From: DAOUGC01 sp034429695
Lineage (GTDB): Bacteria; Chloroflexota; Anaerolineae; Anaerolineales; Anaerolineaceae
Direction of reading: 5' to 3'
Assembly: GCA_034429695.1 (NCBI GenBank)
Contig: DAOUGC010000021.1
Span: forward strand, 1-49,800
Length of the DNA: 49,800 nucleotides
Shown here: in pieces, positions 41,380 to 49,337 of the stretch
How positions within the stretch are numbered: position 1 is the first letter of the stretch
Layout of the letters: every line of letters begins with the position of its first letter
Made by a program: the position numbers and the translations under genes
Notes under the pieces: generated by a model
Database searches by the model: none
What the model saw: only the letters and a program-made list of their open reading frames with translations
Told to the model about the DNA's origin: nothing

Positions 41380-42165
41380 GTGCCTGAAACGGCAGCGGGC
41401 CTGATCCCCGCACAGTGGGTTGGGTTGCTCTGGCTGTTGGGTACGCTGGCGCCGTTCGTGCTGGCGCAGCGCTGGCTGCACCGCGAAATACAAACCATCT
41501 TTTTCATTCTCACCCGGCGCCCACCAGTGGCGCTGGGTTTGTTTGCGCTGCTGTTCTTTCCAGGCGTGGTGCTGCACGAAGCCAGTCACTGGCTGGCGGC
41601 CGTGTTGCTGCGCGTGCGGGTGGGGCGGGTGTCCTTAATGCCGCGCGTGATCTCAAAAGATAAACTGCAACTGGGGTTTGTTGAGGTGGCTGCCACTGAC
41701 CCGTTGCGCGGGGCGTTAATCGGCGCCGCGCCGTTGATCAGTGGGGGGGCACTGGTGGCATGGCTGGCGGTTTCACGGCTGGGCGTGCTGGACCTCACCG
41801 GTGCGGCAGCGGCTGGAGACTGGGCGTTGTTCTGGCAGCAGTTAAGCGGTTTGCCTTCCCGGCCGGATTTCTGGCTGTGGTTTTACCTGGCTTTTGCGGT
41901 CAGCAGCACCATGCTGCCGTCGGCTTCTGATCGCAAACCCTGGCTGCCGGTGATCCTTACTGTGGGCGCGCTGGCCGCTGCTGCATTGCTGCTGGGGGCG
42001 GGGCCGTGGCTGGCGCAAAACCTGGCTCCCCGGCTGGATGTGGTCCTGCGGGCGGTGGCGCTGGTGTTTGGCATCAGCCTGGGGGTGCATCTGGTGCTGT
42101 TGCTGCCGCTGATAATGCTGCGCGCCCTGTTGATGCGCGTGGTCTTCGCAAGGCGGGCAGATTAA
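41380..42165 (+). CDS. M50-like membrane metalloprotease with HEASH motif
   Basis: A 262-residue membrane protein with about five or six helices. The zinc motif HEASH (HExxH, residues 66-70) lies in a helix (FFPGVVLHEASHWLAAVLL). GAAPLISGGALVAWL (115-129) resembles the second M50 block, and STMLPSASD (176-184) is where the N-x-x-P-x-x-x-x-D metal block of site-2 proteases would be, with D184 as possible third ligand, though the usual DG is absent. The frame is open from 41191 inside tpiA; GTG at 41380, 13 bases after the tpiA stop, is the likely start. Intramembrane proteolysis is the family role; its substrate is unknown and activity is uncertain. Confidence 0.7.
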   Translation: MPETAAGLIPAQWVGLLWLLGTLAPFVLAQRWLHREIQTIFFILTRRPPVALGLFALLFFPGVVLHEASHWLAAVLLRVRVGRVSLMPRVISKDKLQLGFVEVAATDPLRGALIGAAPLISGGALVAWLAVSRLGVLDLTGAAAAGDWALFWQQLSGLPSRPDFWLWFYLAFAVSSTMLPSASDRKPWLPVILTVGALAAAALLLGAGPWLAQNLAPRLDVVLRAVALVFGISLGVHLVLLLPLIMLRALLMRVVFARRAD

Positions 42166-42214
42166 CAATTATGCGGGGGAAGTTAAATACCCTGTTCGGA
42201 ATCTCAAAAAGTTG

Positions 42215-42220
42215 TATAAT
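42215..42220 (+). promoter_or_regulatory. Probable -10 box of SET-domain gene
   Basis: Perfect TATAAT in GTTGTATAATCGG, 51 bases before the GTG start at 42271. No convincing -35 hexamer at 17 bp. AGGAAAA serves as the ribosome site. Confidence 0.45.
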
Positions 42221-42270
42221 CGGGTCTTATTCCGAGTTCAGAACTCCAAATACAAAGGGAAACAGGAAAA

Positions 42271-42846
42271 GTGCCTCATCGTCAATCTCCATCGTATACC
42301 ACGCCGAAAGTGGAAAAAAAGCAGATCGCTGAAAAAGGCGGCTGGGGTGTCTTTGCCCGCGAGTTTATCGCAAAGGGCGAATTGTTGACCATTTCATCGG
42401 GCGAGATCGTTCATGAAAGCCAGTTGAACGAGATCCCTGACGAACGGTTGCAACACGGTTATCAGGTGGAGGAAGAGTTTTACATCGTCCCCCTGATTGA
42501 CGGTGACATAGCTGACTGCTACAACCACTCATGCAATCCCAATATCGGGTGGGATGGGCAGTTGATCCTGGTGGCCATGCGCGATATCCAACCCGGCGAG
42601 GAACTGTGCTTCGATTATGCCATGTCAGACAGCACGCCGTATGACGAGTTCGAGTGTCATTGTGGCGAGCCGCACTGCCGGCGTCGGATCACGGGGGATG
42701 ACTGGCGCATTCCTGCATTACAAAAACGCTACAAGGGGTATTTCCTTCCTTACCTGCAGCACCGCATTGACCGTATCAACGCGGAACGCAAGGCTGAACA
42801 ACACGATGCGCATGAACCCGTGCCGGCCCGTTCGCATCGTCATTGA
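42271..42846 (+). CDS. SET-domain protein (lysine methyltransferase-like) with post-SET cysteines
   Basis: A 191-residue protein that is almost only a SET domain, which transfers methyl from S-adenosylmethionine to protein lysines. Motifs: GGWGVFAREFIAKGELLT (23-40), NHSCNPN (85-91), GEELCFDYA (109-117; the catalytic Tyr) and a post-SET zinc cluster ECHCGEPHC (128-136, C-x-C-x4-C) that with C88 would bind zinc. These are the features of eukaryotic-type histone methyltransferases. A basic C-terminal tail follows. The start is GTG with AGGAAAA upstream. In bacteria such genes are found in patches and are often thought to be acquired; its target is unknown. It has its own promoter and terminator. 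Confidence 0.92.
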   Translation: MPHRQSPSYTTPKVEKKQIAEKGGWGVFAREFIAKGELLTISSGEIVHESQLNEIPDERLQHGYQVEEEFYIVPLIDGDIADCYNHSCNPNIGWDGQLILVAMRDIQPGEELCFDYAMSDSTPYDEFECHCGEPHCRRRITGDDWRIPALQKRYKGYFLPYLQHRIDRINAERKAEQHDAHEPVPARSHRH

Positions 42847-42865
42847 ATGGAATGGAAGAACTGAG

Positions 42866-42897
42866 AACCGCTCCCGGAACAGGGAGCGGTTTTTTTA
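42866..42897 (+). terminator. Rho-independent terminator after SET gene
   Basis: ACCGCTCCC (42867-42875) pairs with GGGAGCGGT (42882-42890) and is followed by a run of T's. It begins 20 bases after the SET stop. Confidence 0.93.
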
Positions 42898-43054
42898 TGG
42901 ACAGCCCAATGCGGACAACTGATCGGGTTGACGACCTCAAATAAGATAATACAAATCGATGGAAAAGCCATGAATTTTGTTATGATATTTTCGGATACAG
43001 ATTGGATTGGCGTCAACAGGACTTTTATCAGACGTGAAATCCTGGAAGGCAAAC

Positions 43055-45760
43055 ATGAACTGGCATCTCATCGATCAAGAGCAGGCAGTAGCTGAACTGA
43101 ACACCAACCGGCAAACGGGTCTGAACAGTGGCGAAGCACAAACCCGTCTGGTGCAATACGGGAACAATGAACTGGTGGAACGCGGGGGACGCTCACCCCT
43201 CAAAATCCTGTGGGAGCAGCTCACCACCACCATGGTGCTGATCCTGATCACTGCTGCAGTGGTGGCAGGGCTGCTCGGTGATACAAAAAATTCCATTTCC
43301 ATTCTGGCAATCGTGGTTCTGTTTGCCATCCTGGGTTTTGTGCAGGAATACCGGGCTGAGCGAGCCATTGCTTCGTTAAGGCGCATGTCGGTGCCCAATG
43401 TGCGCGTGCTGCGCGACGGCCGGTTGACCGAAATTTCTGCACGGGAGCTGGTGCCGGGCGATATTGTGCAGATTGAGACGGGCAATGTGCTCCCGGCTGA
43501 TGCGCGCGTTATTGAGGCGGTGAATCTTCAGGTGCAGGAAGCCGCTCTCACGGGCGAATCGGAACCGGTGGAAAAGCAGACCGGACCGCTCGCGGGGGAT
43601 AACCTGCCTCTGGGCGATCGGCGCAACATGGCATACATGGGCACGGTTGTCACCCAGGGCAGGGGGACCGTGTTGATTACAGCCACGGGCATGCGAACGG
43701 AACTCGGCAAAATTGCGGAACTGATTCAAAAATCGGGCACGGAAGAAACCCCGCTCCAGCGCCGTTTGGACCAGTTGGGAAAAATTCTGGCAGTCATCGG
43801 CTTCGTTATCGCGCTGGCTGTTTTTGCTCTGGGTGTCTGGCGCGGCGACGACCTGCGCCACATGCTGTTGACTGCTGTATCCGTGGCGGTTGCCATTGTG
43901 CCCGAAGGCCTGCCGGCAGTGGTCACCATCACCCTGGCGCTTGGTGCGCAGCGCATGTTGCGCCATAATGCCCTGATCCGCAAGCTGCCCGCAGTGGAAA
44001 CCCTCGGTTCCGTTACGGTGATCTGCTCGGATAAAACCGGTACATTGACGGAAAACCGCATGACGGTGGTGGTACTGGACGTGGTTGACCACGTGATCGA
44101 CCTGAGCGAGCAGATGAAGGGTGACGCCATCGTTGGTGAACACACTTCCGGCAACCCGGTTCCATCGCCGCTCTCGCTGTTGATTGCGGCAGGGGCGCTG
44201 TGTAACGATGCTCAACTGGTTGATCGCGGCGGTGGGCGCTATCACACCCTGGGCGACCCCACCGAGGGTGCGCTCATCTCCGCTGCTGCCCGCCTGGGCT
44301 ACTGGAAAAACGAACTGGATGCCCGGTTCCCGCGCTCAGCGGAATTGCCTTTTGATTCGGATCGCAAACGCATGACCACCTTTCATCTGCTCAACCCGGG
44401 GGAAGTGGCATTGTTTAACGGCTATGGGGTGGAGGGCTGTCAGGCGGTCGCTTTCACCAAGGGTAGTGTGGACGGTCTCCTGAATCAGTCTTCTTTCGTC
44501 TGGCTGGATGGAAGCATCGAACCGATGAACGATGCGTGGCGCGGACGTATTGAAGCAGCCAACACGCGGCTGGCAGCCAAAGGTATGCGCGTACTGGGGG
44601 TGGCCTTCCGGCTGCATGAGCAGATGCCCGCCCGTGTATCACTCAGCCTGGAAAATGACCTGGTGTTTGTGGGTTTGTTTGGCATGATCGACCCCCCGCG
44701 CGCCGAAGTGAAGGATGCGGTGGTCAGGACCAGGAGCGCGGGTGTGCGGACCGTGATGATTACCGGCGATCATCCGCTCACTGCTGCTGAAATTGCCAGT
44801 CAGTTGGGCATTGCCGGGGAACGGCGTGCGCTCACTGGTGCGGAACTGGATGCCATGAGTTTCGATGAGCTGATGGCTGTGGTAAACGATGTGCATGTGT
44901 ACGCCCGCGTTTCACCTGAGCATAAGCTTAAGATTGTGCAGGCGCTGCAGCAAAAGGGACATATTGTTTCGATGACCGGCGATGGCGTTAACGACGCCCC
45001 CGCGCTGCGCCGCGCTGATATTGGGGTGGCAATGGGGATCACCGGCACGGATGTATCGAAAGAGGCGGCTGATCTGGTTTTGCTGGATGACAACTTTTCG
45101 ACGATTGTTGCGGCTGTGCAGGAAGGCCGCACCATTTACGATAACATTCGCAAGTTTGTGCGTTTTTCTGTGGCGGGCAATATCGGCAAGGTGCTGGTGA
45201 TGATCCTCTCGCCCTTCCTGGGACAGCCCATTCCCTTGCTGCCCCTGCACCTTTTGTGGCTCAACCTGCTAACCGACGGCCTTTTGGGTCTGGGTTTGGG
45301 CGTTGAACCAGCAGAAACGGATACAATGCGCCGCCCGCCATTTTCGCCGCGCGAAGGTGTGTTCAGTCGCGGGGCTGCCCGCGAGACCGTTTGGATCGGG
45401 TTGCTGATTGGCGGGCTTGGTTTGGCGCTTGGCAGTGTGTATTTCTTCAGCGGCCGGGAGAACTGGCAAACGCTGGTTTTCACTGCCCTTGCCTTTGCGC
45501 AGGTTGGGCAGGCACTGGCGACGCGTTCCAGCACGGACTCGCTGTTCAAGATAGGGCTGCGCTCCAACCCGCTCCTGCTGGCGATGATCCTGAGCGTGGT
45601 TGTTCTCCAGCTTCTCGTCGTTTACCTGCCGCCGCTGCAAGCCTTCTTCGTCACCTCTCCCCTGGGGGTGGTGGATTTGCTGGTGTCGCTGGGGGCGGGG
45701 GTGCTGGTGTTTACGGTGGTTGAACTGGTGAAGAAAATTCGCAACCAGCGCGCTTCATAA
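43055..45760 (+). CDS. P2-type cation-transporting ATPase (probably Ca2+)
   Basis: A 901-residue P-type ATPase. Cytosolic N-domain NTNRQTGLNSGEAQTRL (about 17-33); actuator TGES (166-169); phosphorylated Asp D326 in SDKTGTLTEN; hinge GDGVNDAPALRRADIGVAMG. Helix 4 has PEGLP (283-287) and helix 6 has NLLTDGLLGLGLG, with Asn and Asp as in SERCA/PMR1-type Ca2+ pumps, so Ca2+ or Mn2+ is the likely ion. The six C-terminal helices are present. The frame extends to 43007, but GGAAGG just before the ATG at 43055 fixes the start. It has no neighbours in operon and ends in a bidirectional terminator. Confidence 0.95.
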   Translation: MNWHLIDQEQAVAELNTNRQTGLNSGEAQTRLVQYGNNELVERGGRSPLKILWEQLTTTMVLILITAAVVAGLLGDTKNSISILAIVVLFAILGFVQEYRAERAIASLRRMSVPNVRVLRDGRLTEISARELVPGDIVQIETGNVLPADARVIEAVNLQVQEAALTGESEPVEKQTGPLAGDNLPLGDRRNMAYMGTVVTQGRGTVLITATGMRTELGKIAELIQKSGTEETPLQRRLDQLGKILAVIGFVIALAVFALGVWRGDDLRHMLLTAVSVAVAIVPEGLPAVVTITLALGAQRMLRHNALIRKLPAVETLGSVTVICSDKTGTLTENRMTVVVLDVVDHVIDLSEQMKGDAIVGEHTSGNPVPSPLSLLIAAGALCNDAQLVDRGGGRYHTLGDPTEGALISAAARLGYWKNELDARFPRSAELPFDSDRKRMTTFHLLNPGEVALFNGYGVEGCQAVAFTKGSVDGLLNQSSFVWLDGSIEPMNDAWRGRIEAANTRLAAKGMRVLGVAFRLHEQMPARVSLSLENDLVFVGLFGMIDPPRAEVKDAVVRTRSAGVRTVMITGDHPLTAAEIASQLGIAGERRALTGAELDAMSFDELMAVVNDVHVYARVSPEHKLKIVQALQQKGHIVSMTGDGVNDAPALRRADIGVAMGITGTDVSKEAADLVLLDDNFSTIVAAVQEGRTIYDNIRKFVRFSVAGNIGKVLVMILSPFLGQPIPLLPLHLLWLNLLTDGLLGLGLGVEPAETDTMRRPPFSPREGVFSRGAARETVWIGLLIGGLGLALGSVYFFSGRENWQTLVFTALAFAQVGQALATRSSTDSLFKIGLRSNPLLLAMILSVVVLQLLVVYLPPLQAFFVTSPLGVVDLLVSLGAGVLVFTVVELVKKIRNQRAS

Positions 45761-45772
45761 AGGCCTGGGCAG

Positions 45773-45811
45773 TTAAAAAGAGCGAATGGGCTGACCATTC
45801 GCTCTTTTTAA
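45773..45811. terminator. Bidirectional terminator between ATPase and lipB
   Basis: A 17-bp perfect stem (TTAAAAAGAGCGAATGG with its complement CCATTCGCTCTTTTTAA) around a five-base loop. The A/T-run on each side serves both converging genes. Confidence 0.95.
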
Positions 45812-45817
45812 CCTTTC

Positions 45818-46531
45818 TTATTGCGGGAGGGTTCCCTGCCAGACCAGACCGGTCTCGAACTGGTCGGCAGCCACTATTGCCAATCTGCGTGCCAGGTCTG
45901 TCACCGCTGGGGCTGCGTCGCCCAGCAACAGGCGCAGGCTGGTCATCTGTACACCGTCGATGCCGCAGGCGACGATGCCGTTCCAGTAATCCATGTCGGG
46001 GTTGATGTTAATTGCCAGCCCGTGGCGGGTGATGCCGCGGCTGTCCACCTTTACGCCGATGCTGGCGATTTTGGAGAGAGCGGGCGATGAGGCGGATTGC
46101 ACCCATACGCCGGTGTAACCTTCGCGCGGTTGTGCAGTCACTCCGTAATCAGCCAGCACTGCAATGATGATGCGCTCAAGGCGGCGCAAATAGCCAACGA
46201 AATCGGCCTGTGGCAGGCGTTCGGACTGCCAGCCGGGCGGCGCCAGCGGCAGAATGGGGTAAGCCACCAACTGCCCTGGCCCGTGATAGGTGATATCTCC
46301 ACCGCGGTCAACATGATGAACCTTCACCCCGCGCCGGACAAGCTCGTTTTCGTCCCACAACAGGTGTTCAGTGTGTCCACTGCGCCCCAGGGTGTAGGTG
46401 TGGGGGTGTTCCAGCAGCAACAGCGTGGGCGGGATGGTGCGCGCGGCAACTTCAGCAGCAACCTGGTTTTGCAGGTCCCACGCAGCCTGATACTCCATGC
46501 ACCCCAGCCAGCGGGCAAACAATCTATCCAT
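45818..46531 (-). CDS. lipB: Octanoyltransferase (lipoate biosynthesis)
   Basis: A 237-residue enzyme that moves octanoate from acyl carrier protein to lipoyl domains, the first step of lipoate synthesis. Motifs: LLLEHPHTYTLGRSG (38-52), RGGDITYHGPGQLVAYP (76-92), the catalytic Lys161 in SIGVKVDSRGITRHGLAIN and the catalytic Cys189 in GIVACGIDGVQMTS. Length is usual. lipA is not in the window. A TTTAAT hexamer preceded by TGG lies 7 bases before the ATG and no Shine-Dalgarno is seen. Confidence 0.96.
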   Translation of the reverse strand: MDRLFARWLGCMEYQAAWDLQNQVAAEVAARTIPPTLLLLEHPHTYTLGRSGHTEHLLWDENELVRRGVKVHHVDRGGDITYHGPGQLVAYPILPLAPPGWQSERLPQADFVGYLRRLERIIIAVLADYGVTAQPREGYTGVWVQSASSPALSKIASIGVKVDSRGITRHGLAININPDMDYWNGIVACGIDGVQMTSLRLLLGDAAPAVTDLARRLAIVAADQFETGLVWQGTLPQ

Positions 46532-46538
46532 GCGCCAA

Positions 46539-46547
46539 ATTAAACCA
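46539..46547 (-). promoter_or_regulatory. Extended -10 of lipB, leaderless arrangement
   Basis: On the minus strand TGGTTTAAT fits an extended -10 and lies 7 bases before the lipB ATG at 46531. The transcript would start at or beside the ATG. Confidence 0.45.
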
Positions 46548-46667
46548 TAAGCGGGGCAAAATCTCCACCGGGCCGGGGGATTGTTAATTTATTTCCTATA
46601 CCATTGCGGTAAATTTAATATGGAAAACAAAGAGACCCGCCGGAAGGGCGGTGGAGTGAGGTGTGAG

Positions 46668-49262
46668 ATGAATATGGATAAATTTACCGAAAAAGCCCAG
46701 CAAGCCGTGCTGGCTGCGCGTCAGTTGGCGCTGGATTACAATCATCAAAGTATTGAGCCGGCGCATCTGCTGCTGGCTCTGCTGGGGCAAAGCGAGGGGG
46801 TGGCGCCCGCTGTGGTCACCAAAGTGGCTGGCAGCACAATCGGGTTGCGCGAAGATCTGCAAAACGATCTGCAAAACCGTCCGCGGGTTTACGGCGGCAA
46901 TGTCTCCCCTTCCGTTTCGCGCCCGCTGGAGGAAGCCCTGAACGCCGCTGAACGCTTTGCGAAGGGCATGCAGGATGAGTACACCTCCACCGAGCATATG
47001 CTGCTGGCGTTGACCGAGGGCAGCGAGGGCCGCCGCCTGAGCCAGTACGGGCTGACGCGCGATGCGATCCTGAAAGCCTTGATGGAGGTGCGCGGCAATC
47101 AGCGCGTGACCAGCCAGAACCCCGAGGAAACCTACCAGGCGCTGGAGAAATACGGTCGCGACCTGACCGCCGCGGCGCGTCAGGGCAAGCTGGATCCCGT
47201 GATCGGGCGCGACGAGCAGATCCGGCGGGTGGTGCAAATCCTGTCGCGGCGCACCAAAAACAACCCCGCGCTGATTGGCGACCCCGGGGTGGGCAAGACT
47301 GCGATTGTGGAAGGGCTGGCACAGCGCATCGTCAACGGCGACGTGCCTGAGGGCTTGAAGAACCGCCGCCTGATCGCGCTGGACATGGGCGCGCTGGTGG
47401 CAGGTGCAAAATACCGCGGAGAGTTTGAAGAACGCCTGAAAGCGGTGCTGAAGGAGATCGCTTCTTCAGAGGGCAGGGTGATCCTGTTTGTGGATGAGAT
47501 GCATACCGTGGTCGGGGCTGGCGCAGCGGAAGGCGCCATGGACGCCGGTAACATGCTCAAGCCCATGCTGGCGCGCGGCGAGTTGCACATGATCGGTGCG
47601 ACCACCATTGATGAGTACCGCAAGCATGTGGAGAAGGACCCTGCCCTGGAACGGCGCTTCCAGCCGGTGCTGGTGGAGGAACCCGGGGTGGATGACACCA
47701 TCTCGATCCTGCGCGGGTTGAAGCAGCGTTACGAGGTGCACCACGGTGTGCGCATCACGGATGCGGCTGTGATCGCTGCGGCGACGCTTTCCAACCGCTA
47801 CATCACCGACCGGCGTTTGCCTGATAAAGCCATTGATTTGATCGACGAGGCGGCCGCGCGGCTGCGCACCGAGATCGACAGCAAACCCCAGCAACTGGAC
47901 GAAGTGGATCGTCAGATCATGCAACTGGAGGTGGAACGCCAGGCGCTGCAAAAAGAAAAGGACCGCGCATCGCTGGAACGTCTTGACCGCATCGAGCAGG
48001 AATTGAGCGACCTGCGCGAGCAGTCGCGCCAGTTGCAGATGCGCTGGCAGACCGAGAAGGAAGCCATTGCCGACCTGCGCCAGGTGAAGGAGCAGATCGA
48101 GCAGGTGATGCTGGAGATTGAACAGGCCGAACGCCGGTCGGAACTGGAACGGGCTGCCCGGCTGCGCTATGGGGATCTGCCGGATCTGCGCCGCAGGCAG
48201 GAGGCAGCCGAGGCGCGCCTGCAGCAACTGCAAAGCGGGGACGCCCTGTTGAAGGAAGAAGTGGACGCCGAGGAGATCGCCGAAGTGATCTCGCGCTGGA
48301 CGCACATCCCGGTATCGCGCATGCTGGAAGGTGAAATGCAAAAGCTGATCCACATGGAGGATCGCCTGCACGGGCGCGTGGTCGGGCAGGATGAAGCCAT
48401 TCGGGCCGTGTCAAATGCGGTGCGCAGGGCGCGCGCCGGGTTGCAGGACCCCAACCGCCCGATTGGGTCTTTTATCTTCCTGGGTCCAACCGGCGTGGGC
48501 AAGACGGAACTGGCGCGCGCACTGGCTGAATTTTTATTTGACGATGAGCACGCCATGATCCGCATTGACATGAGCGAGTATCAGGAGAAGCACACCGTCT
48601 CGCGCCTGATCGGTGCGCCTCCGGGATATGTTGGATATGAGGAGGGCGGGCAGCTTACCGAGGCGGTGCGGCGCAGGGCGTACAGCGTAGTGCTGTTCGA
48701 CGAGATCGAAAAAGCCCACGCCGAGGTGTTTAATGTGCTCCTGCAATTGCTGGATGACGGCCGTCTGACCGATGGGCAGGGGCGCACGGTGGATTTCCGC
48801 AACACGGTTGTGATCATGACCAGTAATCTGGGCAGCGAACTGTGGATGGACGGCGCTGCATCGGTGGAAGGCAGCCAGCGCGAAGCGCTGCAGCGCGTGT
48901 TGCAGGCGCATTTCAGACCGGAGTTTCTCAACCGGATTGACGAGATCGTGGTCTTCAAACCGTTGAGCCGTGAGGATTTGCAGGCGATTGTGGATATTCA
49001 ACTGGAACACGTGGCAGCGTTGCTGGCAGCGCGCGGTTACCGGCTGGAGGTGACGCCCGCCGCAAGAGCCTTCCTGGCGCAGGCCGGTTACGACCCCGAG
49101 TACGGGGCACGCCCGTTGAAGCGCGCCATCCAGCGCGAACTGCAGGATATTCTGGCCATGCGCGTGCTTTCCGGCGACTTCAAGCCCGGCGACCTGGTGC
49201 GCGTGGATGCAGGCGAGGGTGGGCTGGTGTTTGATGGCCAGTCACAGGCCGTGGAAGAGTGA
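46668..49262 (+). CDS. clpB: ATP-dependent disaggregase ClpB
   Basis: An 864-residue AAA+ chaperone that frees proteins from aggregates together with DnaK. N-domain with two Clp_N repeats (about 1-145, FTEKAQQAVLAARQLA); AAA1 Walker A GDPGVGKT (204-211) and Walker B VILFVDEMH; long coiled-coil M-domain (about 400-530, LEVERQALQKEKDRASLERL), which distinguishes ClpB from ClpA and ClpC; AAA2 Walker A GPTGVGKT near 606 and VVLFDEIEKAH. The C-terminal D2-small domain is complete. The frame is open upstream to 46581, but the family N-terminus MNMDKFTEKA fits the ATG at 46668. No CIRCE or HAIR-type repeat was recognised upstream. The DnaK-like gene at the left end is unusual, so it may not be the partner. 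Confidence 0.96.
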   Translation: MNMDKFTEKAQQAVLAARQLALDYNHQSIEPAHLLLALLGQSEGVAPAVVTKVAGSTIGLREDLQNDLQNRPRVYGGNVSPSVSRPLEEALNAAERFAKGMQDEYTSTEHMLLALTEGSEGRRLSQYGLTRDAILKALMEVRGNQRVTSQNPEETYQALEKYGRDLTAAARQGKLDPVIGRDEQIRRVVQILSRRTKNNPALIGDPGVGKTAIVEGLAQRIVNGDVPEGLKNRRLIALDMGALVAGAKYRGEFEERLKAVLKEIASSEGRVILFVDEMHTVVGAGAAEGAMDAGNMLKPMLARGELHMIGATTIDEYRKHVEKDPALERRFQPVLVEEPGVDDTISILRGLKQRYEVHHGVRITDAAVIAAATLSNRYITDRRLPDKAIDLIDEAAARLRTEIDSKPQQLDEVDRQIMQLEVERQALQKEKDRASLERLDRIEQELSDLREQSRQLQMRWQTEKEAIADLRQVKEQIEQVMLEIEQAERRSELERAARLRYGDLPDLRRRQEAAEARLQQLQSGDALLKEEVDAEEIAEVISRWTHIPVSRMLEGEMQKLIHMEDRLHGRVVGQDEAIRAVSNAVRRARAGLQDPNRPIGSFIFLGPTGVGKTELARALAEFLFDDEHAMIRIDMSEYQEKHTVSRLIGAPPGYVGYEEGGQLTEAVRRRAYSVVLFDEIEKAHAEVFNVLLQLLDDGRLTDGQGRTVDFRNTVVIMTSNLGSELWMDGAASVEGSQREALQRVLQAHFRPEFLNRIDEIVVFKPLSREDLQAIVDIQLEHVAALLAARGYRLEVTPAARAFLAQAGYDPEYGARPLKRAIQRELQDILAMRVLSGDFKPGDLVRVDAGEGGLVFDGQSQAVEE

Positions 49263-49274
49263 TGGTAAAGGATG

Positions 49275-49315
49275 CAGCCAGGCGGGCGGTTAAGTCGCGC
49301 CTGGCTGATTTACAG
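49275..49315 (+). terminator. Possible terminator after clpB
   Basis: CAGCCAGGCG (49275-49284) pairs with CGCCTGGCTG (49298-49307). ATTTACAGG then TTTTT follows, so the T-run is displaced and termination may be weak. Confidence 0.5.
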
Positions 49316-49337
49316 GTTTTTGGACGGGAGGAACGAT

